This document shows, piece by piece, positions 29,415-38,050 of a stretch of DNA of 64,000 nt (position 1 is the stretch's first letter; each line of letters starts with the position of its first letter). The DNA comes from VGBV01 sp963780395 (GTDB taxonomy: Bacteria > Actinomycetota > Thermoleophilia > Solirubrobacterales > 70-9), in the NCBI GenBank assembly GCA_963780395.1, contig CAWABY010000007.1, positions 1-64,000 of the forward strand. Direction: 5' to 3'. Below the pieces are notes generated by a model. It had not been told where the DNA came from. It saw only the letters and a program-made list of their open reading frames with translations, and did no database searches. The translations under genes were made by a program, and so were the position numbers.

Positions 29415-30872
29415 AGCTCAGCCTCGCCTTCGCCGCCCTGCTGATCGGGGCCACGGGCACCTTCTCGCCCTGCGGCTTCTCGGCCGTGGAGACGATCGGC
29501 CCCACCGGCCATAGCGGCGGCAGGCGCATCACGCTCGCGGCCTGCGCCGCCTTCCTCCCCGGCGCCGTCCTGGGAGGAGTGCTGACCTTCGGCGCCCTCG
29601 CCCTCGCGGGCGATGCGCTGCACGGCGCCGGCGGGCGCATCGCCTACATGGTCGCGGCGGCGATCGCGGTCCTGGCCGCCGTGCTCGAGGCTCGCGGCAC
29701 CCGGATCGTCCCCCAGATCCGACGACAGCTTCCCGAGCATTGGCGCCGCGTGATGCCGATGCCGGTCGCCGCCGCGCTCTACGGCGTTCTGCTCGGCCTC
29801 GGCTTCACGACCTTCGTGCTCTCCTTCGGCGTGTGGGCCCTGGCCGGCATCAGCCTCGCGGTCGGCGACCCCGAGCTGGGCCTGTTGCTGGGGGTCGCCT
29901 TCGGCCTCGGGCGGGCGCTGCCGGTGGTGGCGCTGGCCCCGCTCGCGGGCACGCCGGCCGGCGCACGGGCGACCGACCTGATGGCCGGCAGCCCGGCTGC
30001 CTATCTCGGGGTGCGCCGCGGCGACGCCGCCGCCCTGGCGATCGTCGCCCTGGCGCTGACGCTGTCGGTCGGCAACGCCGGCGCCGCCGGCCAGTCGGCC
30101 CAGAGCGCGGCCGACCCCTCGGCGACGGTGGACTCTCTCGCCTTCGAGCGCCTGGGCGGCGGCGCGGTGCTGCGCCGCTCGGGCGCCGACCTGCCGCTGG
30201 CTGGGAGCGATCCGGCGGTCGGCGGGCCCTATGTGGCCGTGCTCTCCGGGGAGGCGACGCGCATCCTCAGCCGGGCGACGCTGGCGCCGGTCGCGGAGGT
30301 CCCCACCCCCGGCGCCGACGCGCTCGCGATCTCGCAGGGCTGGCTCGCCTACCGCGCCAAGCTGAAAGAGGGGGGCGACGGCATCTTCGCGCGCTCGATC
30401 GCGACGCCGGGCGCCTACGGCCCGCTGCAGACCCTGGGGACGATCGGAGCTCCCGCACAACTCAGCCCGCCGAGCCTGGACGGCGGGGTGCTGCTGTTCG
30501 GCATCGCCCGCGCCCGCGGCAGCCGCATCGTGCAGCGGGTGCTCGGCACGCGCAAGCGCCGGACCCTCGTCAGGTCGGGATCCGCGCTGGTCTTCAACCC
30601 GGCGGTCAAGGGCCGCTCCTTCGCCTACATCCGCACCAACGCCGGCCGCAGCAAGCTGATGGTGCGCAAGCGACGCAAGGGCGGCCCCGGCAAGCCGGTG
30701 CTCGGAGTGCGCCGCTCGCGGGGGATGCTGACCTCGACCGCGCTGACCGAGGGCGTCGCGTACGTCACCCTGCTGCACCCGAGCGCCACGGACCCCGGCG
30801 CCGCTGTGCTGAGGGCGGAGCTGAAGAGCAAGAAGAAGAAAGAAGCGAAAGAAGCGCAGGAAGCGCCGCTAG
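29408..30872 (+). CDS. MauF/CcdA-like membrane protein fused to a probable beta-propeller domain (frameshifted tail)
   Basis: GTG 29408 overlaps the MauA-like stop. Residues 1-235 are a six-to-seven helix domain of the CcdA/DsbD/MauF type, beginning LLIGATGTFSPCGFSAVETI with one SPC Cys; a second Cys (AAC) is near 46, and the matching Cys of the second half is absent. Residues about 240-475 look like TolB-type beta-propeller repeats (YVAVLSGEATRILSRATLAP, LAYRAKLKEGGDGIFARSIA). MauB, the real dehydrogenase heavy chain, is also a beta-propeller. The end is broken in an AAG repeat at 30839-30842: dropping one base gives a basic tail (KSKKKKKRKKRRKRR) and TAG at 30870-30872. Otherwise the frame runs through soxR, which is implausible. 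Confidence 0.65.
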
Positions 30873-31327
30873 GTCCGCCGGGTGAGCGGCCGGTCGCCGA
30901 CCCAGTAGCGCGGGCCGGGCCCCAGGTCCGCGGCTCTGTCGCCGGGATTCGCAAGCCGACAGCGATCCAGCGACAGGCAGCCGCAGCCGATGCACTCGGT
31001 CAGCCCGACCCGAAGGCGTTCGAGCTCGGCGATGCGCTCGTCGATGCGCTGGGTCCACTTGCTCGACAGCCGCGACCAGTCGCGCCGGCTGGGGGCGCGG
31101 TTCGGCGGCAGCTTTGCGAGCTCGGCGCCGATCTCGTTCAGCGACAGCCCGATCCGCTGGGCGAAGACGATGAAGGCGATCCGCCGCAGTACCGAGCGCG
31201 GATAGCGCCGGTGACCCGAGCCGGCCCGCTCGGAGGCGATCAGCCCCCGCTCCTCGTAGAAGCGCAGGGCGGAGGCCGCGACGCCGCTGCGGCGCGAAGC
31301 CTCGCCGATGGTGAGCAGATCCTCCAC
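30869..31327 (-). CDS. soxR: Redox-sensing MerR-family activator SoxR
   Basis: A dimeric [2Fe-2S] regulator that activates its target promoter when oxidised by redox-cycling compounds. The product from GTG 31327 is 152 aa. It has the MerR DNA-binding domain (LLTIGEASRRSGVAASALRF, YEERGLIASERAGSGHRRY), a dimerisation helix, and the SoxR cluster motif CIGCGCLSLDRC near 118-129. An upstream in-frame GTG at 31513 would run through the divergent promoter and gene and is rejected. It faces the DUF5519 gene at 31413 across a 19-bp-spacer promoter. Confidence 0.94.
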   Translation of the reverse strand: MEDLLTIGEASRRSGVAASALRFYEERGLIASERAGSGHRRYPRSVLRRIAFIVFAQRIGLSLNEIGAELAKLPPNRAPSRRDWSRLSSKWTQRIDERIAELERLRVGLTECIGCGCLSLDRCRLANPGDRAADLGPGPRYWVGDRPLTRRT

Positions 31328-31352
31328 GGTGGAAGCGAAGCAGATTTCGCAC

Positions 31353-31383
31353 TTGACTTCAAGTTCACTTGAACTTGTAGCCT
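31353..31383 (+). promoter_or_regulatory. SoxR-type promoter and operator
   Basis: A -35 TTGACT (31353-31358) and a -10 TAGCCT (31378-31383) are separated by 19 bases, the over-long spacing of MerR-family promoters. Between them is a perfect palindrome TTCAAGTTCACTTGAA (31358-31373), very close to the known SoxR box core TCAAGTTAACTTGA. The promoter drives the gene at 31413 and lies 25 bases from the soxR start. Confidence 0.85.
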
Positions 31384-31412
31384 GAAGGAAAGTCAGACTG
31401 AAGGAGGACGCG

Positions 31413-31760
31413 ATGAGCGAGCAAGAGACGGCAAGCGAGCGGATCACGGCGGAGGTCACCTCTTGGCCGGGGGTCGAAGCCGGTATCGGCAGGCGTGGCG
31501 AGTTCGGCTTCACGCTCGGGCGTCGCGAGCTGGGCCACCTGCACGGCGACCACGCCTTTCACGGCGGCTTCCCGAAGGAGATCTGGGCCGAGCTCTACGA
31601 GCAGGGCCGGATCGATTACCACCCCGTCTTCCCCGGCAAGCCCGGCTACGCATCGCGGGCGATCGAGACCGAGGACGACGTGCGCGACGTGATCGCGTTG
31701 CTGCGATTGAACTACGACCGCGCCGTCGAGCGCCACGGCCTGCCGGCGGGGGCCGCCTAG
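31413..31760 (+). CDS. DUF5519/luciferase-family small protein, SoxR-controlled
   Basis: A 115 aa soluble protein with a good ribosome binding site (GAAGGAGG). The sequence RRGEFGFTLGRRELGHLHGD and EDDVRDVIALLRLNYDRAVE matches the pattern of DUF5519 (often named luciferase family). The biochemical role is unknown. The SoxR promoter immediately upstream suggests induction by redox-active compounds. In other actinobacteria SoxR targets include oxidoreductases and exporters, so this is a less usual target. It converges with the lipoprotein gene, overlapping it by 4 bases. Confidence 0.7.
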   Translation: MSEQETASERITAEVTSWPGVEAGIGRRGEFGFTLGRRELGHLHGDHAFHGGFPKEIWAELYEQGRIDYHPVFPGKPGYASRAIETEDDVRDVIALLRLNYDRAVERHGLPAGAA

Positions 31761-32311
31761 GGCGGCGTCAGCGCTCGCAGGGGCGGCTCGGGATAGCCGA
31801 TCGCCCGGTAGAAGCTGGCGCTCGGCTTCACGACCAACCAAGCATCGCCGATGCGGTCGAGGTAGATCACGTCCTCCTCGACCGAGGGCTCTGGGCGGTC
31901 GGAGAAGTCGTGGCTGACGGTCGCCGTGACGCGGGCTCGGTCCTCGGCCACGGAGACGGCGGTGAGCTCGTAGAGCCTTGTCCGCCTCCAGACCGGGGTG
32001 CCGCCCCCTCCGCGGTGGCCGATCGACCCCTCGACCGACGCGGCGCAGCTCGGCCCCTCCCGGGGCAGTCCGGCGCCGGCGAGCGCCCCGGGCGCGAGCG
32101 CTGCGCAGACCGCCTCGCCGTCGTCGGCGTTGATCGCGGCGATATAGGCGCGGGCGGCCTCCGCAACCGCCTGCTCGTCGGTTTCGGAGAGCGAGCCATC
32201 GTCGGCCTCGGGCGCGGGTGCCTCGGGGCTCGCCTCGGTCACCGCGGGGTCGGCGAGCGGGGAGGTCGAATCACCGCCCTCGTCCTCCGATCCGCACGCG
32301 CCCAGCGCCAT
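31757..32311 (-). CDS. Putative lipoprotein of unknown function
   Basis: A 184 aa product beginning MALGACGSEDEGGD, where LGAC is a lipobox placing Cys at the start of the mature protein. The hydrophobic part needed for a full signal (RWPLAAIAAA) continues upstream in frame, but no ATG/GTG start was found before a TGA, so the start may be a rare codon or hidden by an indel. After a Pro/Glu/Asp-rich linker the rest (AAINADDGEAVCAALAPGAL, VIYLDRIGDAWLVVKPSASF) resembles small NTF2-like extracytoplasmic domains. No partner is evident. Confidence 0.6.
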   Translation of the reverse strand: MALGACGSEDEGGDSTSPLADPAVTEASPEAPAPEADDGSLSETDEQAVAEAARAYIAAINADDGEAVCAALAPGALAGAGLPREGPSCAASVEGSIGHRGGGGTPVWRRTRLYELTAVSVAEDRARVTATVSHDFSDRPEPSVEEDVIYLDRIGDAWLVVKPSASFYRAIGYPEPPLRALTPP

Positions 32312-32399
32312 CGCGGCCGCGATCGCCGCCAGCGGCCACCGCGCGGCGGGCGATGGTCCGCGCGCTCAGGAGTCCGTGCCGTCATCGGGCCGCGCATCG

Positions 32400-32405
32400 T
32401 AGGGT
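32400..32405 (+). promoter_or_regulatory. candidate -10 element of a leaderless promoter (PaaK-like pseudogene)
   Basis: TAGGGT lies 7 bases before GTG 32413 with no ribosome binding site. Same layout as several intact genes in the window. Confidence 0.3.
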
Positions 32406-32412
32406 CTGCCAG

Positions 32413-33854
32413 GTGCCGCTGTCGCAGCACAGCCGGGGCAAGGCGACGATCCTGCGCGACGCCTTCGCCGTAAAGCGGCGCGGTCCGGAGGCGGTCGCCG
32501 GTGCGCAGAGGGCTCGACTTGCGTCGCTGGTCGAGTTGGCGCGCGCGAGGTCGCCCTTCTACGGGCGGCTCTACCGCGGGCTGCCGGCGCGGGTCGAGGA
32601 CCCAGCGTGCTGCCGATCACCACCAAGGCCGAGCTGATGGAGGGCTTCGACGATTGGGCGACCGATCGTGAGCGTCACACGCGAGCGCGTCGATCGTCTT
32701 CACGGCGGATCGCGATCGGGTCGGCGAGCCGTTCCTGGGTCACTACATGGTCGTCACCACCTCGGGCACCACCGGGCTGCGCGCCATCTTCGTCATGGAC
32801 GAGCGGGTGCTTGCCGTGACGGATGCGCTGCGGCTGCGCGCGCTCGCGAGCTGGCTCGGCGTCGCTGATGCTCGCGGGGCTCGTTCGCGCTCGCGGCCGT
32901 ATGGCCAATCCTGACCGCCCTCGGCGGGCACTTCACCAGCGTCGGGCTCGCCAGCCGGGGCAGCGTTCGCCGGCGGACGATGAAGCTGTTCTCGGTGTTC
33001 GCCGCGATACCGGAGTTGGTCGCCGAGCTGAACGAATGGCGCCCTTCGATCCTGAGCGGGTACGCGGGCATGATCAGCCTGCTGGCCGCCGAGCAGGAGG
33101 AGGGCCGGTTGCGAATCGACCCGATGCTGGTCGCCAGCTCGGCCGAGGGCATGACGCCGGCCGAGGCCGCCAGGGTTTCCGGCACCTTCGAGCGCGAAGC
33201 ATCGCAGCACATACGCCGCGGCCGAATGCCTCTTCATGGGCCAAGCTGCGAGCTCGGGTGGATCCACGTCAACAGCGATTGGGTGGTGGTGGAGCCCGTC
33301 GACGCCGAGCGCCGCCCCGTCGCGCCGGGAGAGCTCTCCCACGGCTCGCTGCTGACCAACCTGGCGAACGGTGCCCGGCCCCTGATCCGATACGCGATCG
33401 ACGACAGCGTGCTGATGCGTCCCGATCCCTGCCCCTGCGGCAGCCCGTTCCGGCCGTCCAGGTCCAGGGCCGCGCCGCCGACGTGCTCGAGTTGGGGCGC
33501 CGGGGGCCTCGGTCGGTGTTGCCGCGCTGCCCCTGACGATGGTGACTCGACGGGGCTCCCGGGGATCGACGCTTCCAGATCGTGCAGTCCGAGCCCGCGA
33601 CGCTGCGCGTGCGCCTGCTGATCTCTCCGGTGCCGACCCCGAGGAGGTCTGGCGCGCGCTCGCGAGGCGCTCAGGCGTTCCTCGACCGACACGGGCTTGC
33701 CGCCGTGGCGCTCGAGCGCGCCGAGGAGCCGCCGGCGCGCTCGGACGGGGGCAAGCTCCGCAAATTCATCCCCCTGCTGCGGGGCGCTCCGGACGCCCCC
33801 GCCAGCAAGTCGCGCTACGTCGAGGGCCAGCCAGAGCGCAAGCCAGCCCGATGA
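32413..33854 (+). pseudogene. PaaK/CapK-like adenylate-forming enzyme, multiply frameshifted
   Basis: Fragments of one phenylacetate-CoA ligase-like protein follow one another in shifting frames: ELARARSPFYGRLYRGLPAR, LPITTKAELMEGFDDWATDR, GHYMVVTTSGTTGLRAIFVM (the AMP-binding P-loop), a long intact piece from 32980 (VFAAIPELVAELNEWRPSIL), then PAVQVQGRAADVLELG and finally LLRGAPDAPASKSRYVEGQP. At least eight indels of both signs occur, starting with a missing base at 32601-32603. The flanking genes have few or none. This density suggests real decay, although poor local sequence quality would look the same. A less damaged relative lies at 62406-63708. Confidence 0.75.
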
Positions 33855-33866
33855 AGTCGACGGCGG

Positions 33867-35772
33867 CTATGGCTCGAATCCCTTCACCGCCTCGACCACC
33901 GCCTCGTGCTCCGACTCGCGCGAGGCCATAGTGGAGCGGCAGACGGATCAGCCTTTCGGCGGTGTCCTCGGTCACGGGCAGCGTCGGGGTCTCGGGGGCC
34001 AGCCGCCTGCCCATCGGCGAGAGGTGCAGCGGCTGGTAGTGGAAGACGGCGTGGACGCCGCGCTCGTCGAGGTGGCGCAGCAGCGCGTCGCGCCGCGCGC
34101 GGTCGGGAAGACGCAGGTGGAACAGGTGCCAGGGGTGGCTGCGGTCCTCGAAGGGCGCGGGCAGCAGCACGCCGTGGCGTTCCGCCCACGGCGCAAGAGC
34201 CTCGTGGTAGCCGGTCCAGGCGCGCCGGCGGGACTCCTGGATCTGCTCGCGCGCCTGGAGCTGCGCGAGCAGGTAGGCGGCCTGCGGCTCGGAAAGCAGG
34301 AAGTTGGATCCGGCCCCGCGCCATGTATAGGCGTCGACCTCACCCCGGAAGTAGGCCACGCGGTCGGTCCCCTTCTCGCGCATCACCTCGGCGCGACCGA
34401 GGTCATCGGGATCGGCCAGGACGAGAGCGCCGCCCTCGCCGCCGCTCGTCACGTTCTTGGTCACGTGGAAGGAGAAGATCCCGAAGCGCCCCATCGTTCC
34501 CAGCGGCCTGTCCCGGTAGCTGCCGAACAGGCCGTGGGCCGCGTCCTCGATCACGGGCACGCCGTTGCGGTCGGCGAGCTCGAGCAGCTCGTTCATCTCG
34601 CAGCTGAGGCCGGCGTAGTGAGTGCAGACGATCGCCCGGGTGCGCGGCCCGATCAGGGCCTCCACCTGGCGCTCGTCGATGTTGAGGGTGTCGGGCCGGA
34701 TGTCCGCGAAGCGCGGGCGCGCTCCCCGCAGCGCGAATGCGCCGAGCGAGGAGGGGAACGTGAACGAGGGGCCGATCACCTCGTCCCCAGGCCCGATCCC
34801 GAGCAACAGCCCCGAGAGCTCCAGGGCCTGGGTCCCCGAGGGGGTGAGCAGCACCCGGCCCGGGCATCCCGTGATCTCGCCCAGCAGCTCCTCGCAGCGT
34901 CGCGAAAAGGGCCCGTTGCCGGAGATCTGTCCCGAGGCGAGCGCCTCCGAGATCAAACCCAGCTCGTCGCCCGTAACCGCCGCGCGATTGAACGGGACGC
35001 GGCGCGCGCCGTCGGTGCTCATGCGGTCCGAGTACCACTTGTGGTGCCAGACCTGGGCCCGCTCCAGAACGAAGCCGGCCCGCTCGTGTCCCCGTACCGG
35101 GCCGACGTTGCGGGCCTGCATCGCCGTCGCGACGCTGCCCGCGCCGCGGTCGCGCAGGCGGCGCAGCGACGAAAGCAGAAGCGCCCCGCCCAGCCCGCGT
35201 CCGCGGTGTGCCGGGTCGAGCGCGATCAGGTCCACCCGCGCGTCCTCGGGCCCTGGCAGGGACACCGTCTGGTAGCCGGCCGGCTCGCCGTCGACCGCTG
35301 CAACGAGCAGCTCGCGCCCGGGGTCGGCGTGGGCCCGCTCGATCCACCTGACGTAGAGCTCGTCGCAGCGCTCGGCGTCGAAGCGGCCGTCGAAGTAAAA
35401 GCGGGTGGAGCGGTGGCTCGTCCTGGCGAGCGGTCGCAGCGCGTCCAGGTCCTGCTCGGACCCCACCCTGACCGTCAGGGGCCCAGGCGAGTGCCAGGGC
35501 AGATCGCCCAATTCCTCGAGGTCGTGCCTGAAGCCGAGCCTGACGTCGACCACCCGATAGCCGTGCCGAGCTGCGACCCGGGAGGTCTCGGCATCGTCCG
35601 CGGCGGCCAGCAGGTAGAGGCAGTCGACATCGCGCCGGGCACACCAGTCATCGACGGCCACGGCCCCCGCCTCGCTGAGAGCACCTCCGGCCACCTCGGC
35701 GATCGAGAGGCCGAAGTGCTCGCTGTCCCATGGAAGAGGCTCGCAGGGCGGTCCCTCGCCTGGCTCGGTCAT
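33867..35772 (-). CDS. WecD-WecE fusion: dTDP-fucosamine N-acetyltransferase plus dTDP-4-keto-6-deoxyglucose aminotransferase
   Basis: Start ATG 35772; about 634 aa. Residues 1-245 are a GNAT acetyltransferase opening with CEPLPWDSEHFGLSIAEV, the WecD-type start, and having VDLIALDPAHRGRGLGGALL as the acetyl-CoA loop. Residues from about 250 (MSTDGARRVPFNRAAVTGDE) are a PLP sugar aminotransferase very like WecE: RPDTLNIDERQVEALIG, VIEDAAHGLFGSYRDRPLGT, and FHVTKNVTSGGEGG with the PLP Lys. In Escherichia coli the two proteins are separate and make dTDP-4-acetamido-4,6-dideoxygalactose. Here there is no stop or linker between them. One extra base near 33914-33924 shifts the last residues; corrected, it ends VVEAVKGFEP at 33867. 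Confidence 0.82.
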
Positions 35773-35848
35773 CAGTTCGCAAGCTAGCGGGAGCGCTGAA
35801 GCGCTGCCCTTGCGCTCCCGGCCGCAAACGGCGACAGTACGGGGACCC

Positions 35849-36985
35849 ATGAGGCCGTCGAACTCCGCCAACGGCCGGCACGTTCCCACTGCCCGGCGCG
35901 GACTGGCGGCCGCCGCGGCGGCGGCCGCGGCGCTGCTCGTCGCGATCGGCCCGCCCGCCGCGCCCGCCGCGACCTCGCCGTCCAGCGGAAGGATCGTCGG
36001 CGGCGCGACGACGACGATCGAGCAGGTGCCCTACCAGGCCGCCCTCGTCCTAGACCCGCGCCACGGCGAGATCGACGAAGACGACTTCGACCGACACTTC
36101 TGCGGCGGCACCCTGATCACGCCGAGGATCGTGCAGACGGCGGCCCACTGCATCTTCGACGGCGACCCCGACGAAGACCCACTCGATGACGAGGCGTTTG
36201 ACCCCGACGACCTCGACGTGGTCGTTGGGCGAACCACGTTGAGCGGGACCGGAGGCCAGCGCCTGAACGTGGTCAACGGTGTGATCGACCCCGACTTCGA
36301 CCCGGGCACCTTCGGCTTCGACGCCGCCTGGCTGGTGCTGAGCGCCGACGCTGCGGCGCCCGCCGCCCCGATCAAGCTCGCGGGCGCCGGCGAGGCCGCG
36401 CTCTGGGCGCCCGGAGCCCAGACCAGGACGAGCGGCTGGGGTGACACCGTCGGCGGCGGGGGCGTCTCCAGCGACACCGTCAAGGAGGCCACCGTTCCCG
36501 TGATCGCGGACGCAACCTGTGACGGGCTCGGCGGCGAGTACGAGGACTTCGACGCCGAGAACATGGTCTGCGCGGGATTCCTGGCCGGCGGCACGGACTC
36601 CTGCCAGGGCGACAGCGGCGGGCCGCTTGCGGCACCCGGGATCGTCGGCTCCACGCCGGTGGTCCGGCTCGCCGGCGTCGTCTCCTTTGGCGAAGGATGC
36701 GCCCAGCCGAACGCGCCCGGGGTCTACACGAGGATCGCCGCCCCGATCTACGACCCCTTCGTACAGGATGTCGTCGACTTCCTCGAGGACGAGGAGGCGC
36801 TCCCCGATGCGGGTTCGGTCTACGGCAGCGGCGCCACCGTCGCTCCGCCCTCCGGCAGTCCGCCCTCCGGCAGCACGCCCCCTCCGCCGCCGCCCCCGGC
36901 CAAGAAGTGCAAGGCCGGCCAGAAGCTGAAGGGCGGCAAGTGCGTGAAGAAGAAGAAGAAAAAGAGGAAGAAGAAGCGGCGCTGA
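35849..36985 (+). CDS. Secreted trypsin-like serine protease with proline linker and Lys/Cys tail
   Basis: Second S1-family protease of the window. From ATG 35849 the product is 378 aa with a signal stretch (LAAAAAAAAALLVAIG), an activation junction SGRIVGGATTTIEQVPYQAA, His in QTAAHCIFD, Asp in GFDAAWLVLS and Ser in DSCQGDSGGPLA. The Asp six residues before the Ser predicts trypsin-like specificity. A linker of Pro/Gly/Ser (PPSGSPPSGSTPPPPPPP) leads to a tail with two Cys and a long Lys/Arg run (KCKAGQKLKGGKC then KKKKKKRKKKRR). It is divergent from the WecDE gene. Confidence 0.9.
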   Translation: MRPSNSANGRHVPTARRGLAAAAAAAAALLVAIGPPAAPAATSPSSGRIVGGATTTIEQVPYQAALVLDPRHGEIDEDDFDRHFCGGTLITPRIVQTAAHCIFDGDPDEDPLDDEAFDPDDLDVVVGRTTLSGTGGQRLNVVNGVIDPDFDPGTFGFDAAWLVLSADAAAPAAPIKLAGAGEAALWAPGAQTRTSGWGDTVGGGGVSSDTVKEATVPVIADATCDGLGGEYEDFDAENMVCAGFLAGGTDSCQGDSGGPLAAPGIVGSTPVVRLAGVVSFGEGCAQPNAPGVYTRIAAPIYDPFVQDVVDFLEDEEALPDAGSVYGSGATVAPPSGSPPSGSTPPPPPPPAKKCKAGQKLKGGKCVKKKKKKRKKKRR

Positions 36986-37123
36986 CGATCCTGTTCGCAG
37001 CTTGCCGTCGGGCGCGCTTCATAGGGTGCCGGGTGTGCCCTCCGCTGCTACCCTCGCGCTCCTGATTTGAGCCCGCCCGAGGCCCAGCGGGCTCCCGATC
37101 CCAAGCCCCGGAAGAGGCGCGAG

Positions 37124-38050
37124 ATGGCGCACCTGAAGCCCGTTCCCGACCCCGAGCCCGGCCCCGCCAAGGGCGGCCAGCCCTCGATCGAGGAGCTCGA
37201 GCGCTACGCGACCGTGCTCCGCATCCACTGCGTGCGGATGCTGGCCGTGGCGAAGTCCGGTCACCTCGACTCCTCGCTGTCGGCGGCCGACATAGTCACC
37301 GCCCTCTACTACCGCGTGCTGCGCCACGACCCCGGCCGGATCGACTGGCCCGAGCGCGACCGCTTCGTCCTCTCCAAGGGCCACGCGGCCCCGATCCAGT
37401 ACGCGGCGCTCGCCGAGCACGGCTACTTCCCGACCAAGGACCTGATGGGGCTGCGTCAGATCGGCTCCCATCTCCAGGGCCATCCCGACATGACCCGCAC
37501 CCCCGGGGTCGAGGTCTCGACCGGCTCGCTCGGCCAGGGGCTGTCGATGTCGGTCGGCATCTGCCTCGCGCTGCGCCTCGATGGCCTGGACGAGACCTCC
37601 CACGTCTTCACCGTGCTGTCCGACGGCGACTGCCAGGAGGGCGAGACCTGGGAGGGCGCGATGTCCGCCGCCCACTTCGAGATCCCGAACCTGACGGCGA
37701 TCGTCGACTACAACCACCTGCAGACCGACGGCACCACCGAGGAGGTCATGGACACCGGCGACGTGCGCGCCAAGTTCGAGTCCTTCGGATGGGACTCGGT
37801 CGAGATCGACGGTCACGACATGTCCGCGATCGTCGAGGCGCTGGAGCGCAGCCGCACGCTCGACCGCCCCGCCGCGATCGTCTGCCAGACCAAGAAGGGC
37901 CGCGGCGTCTCGTTCATGGAGGGCCGCTTCGGCTTCCACGGCAAGCCCCCCAGCCAGGAGCAGGCCGAGGAGGCGCTGCAGGAGCTGGAGGCCACCCTGG
38001 ACCAGCAGACCAAGACCGTCAACGGAGATAAGAAGGGGGGCGAGTCCTGA
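37124..38050 (+). CDS. Transketolase, N-terminal (TPP-binding) subunit
   Basis: The thiamine-diphosphate half of a split transketolase, which transfers two-carbon units in the non-oxidative pentose phosphate pathway. I prefer ATG 37124, preceded by GGAAGAGG; TTG 37067 would add 19 basic residues. The 308 aa product has AKSGHLDSSLSAADIVTALY, SKGHAAPIQYAALAEHG, and the TPP/metal motif LSDGDCQEGETWEGAMSAAH through AIVDYNHLQTDG. The length and domain set match the A subunit of heterodimeric transketolases. Its TGA overlaps the ATG of the second half. Confidence 0.9.
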   Translation: MAHLKPVPDPEPGPAKGGQPSIEELERYATVLRIHCVRMLAVAKSGHLDSSLSAADIVTALYYRVLRHDPGRIDWPERDRFVLSKGHAAPIQYAALAEHGYFPTKDLMGLRQIGSHLQGHPDMTRTPGVEVSTGSLGQGLSMSVGICLALRLDGLDETSHVFTVLSDGDCQEGETWEGAMSAAHFEIPNLTAIVDYNHLQTDGTTEEVMDTGDVRAKFESFGWDSVEIDGHDMSAIVEALERSRTLDRPAAIVCQTKKGRGVSFMEGRFGFHGKPPSQEQAEEALQELEATLDQQTKTVNGDKKGGES

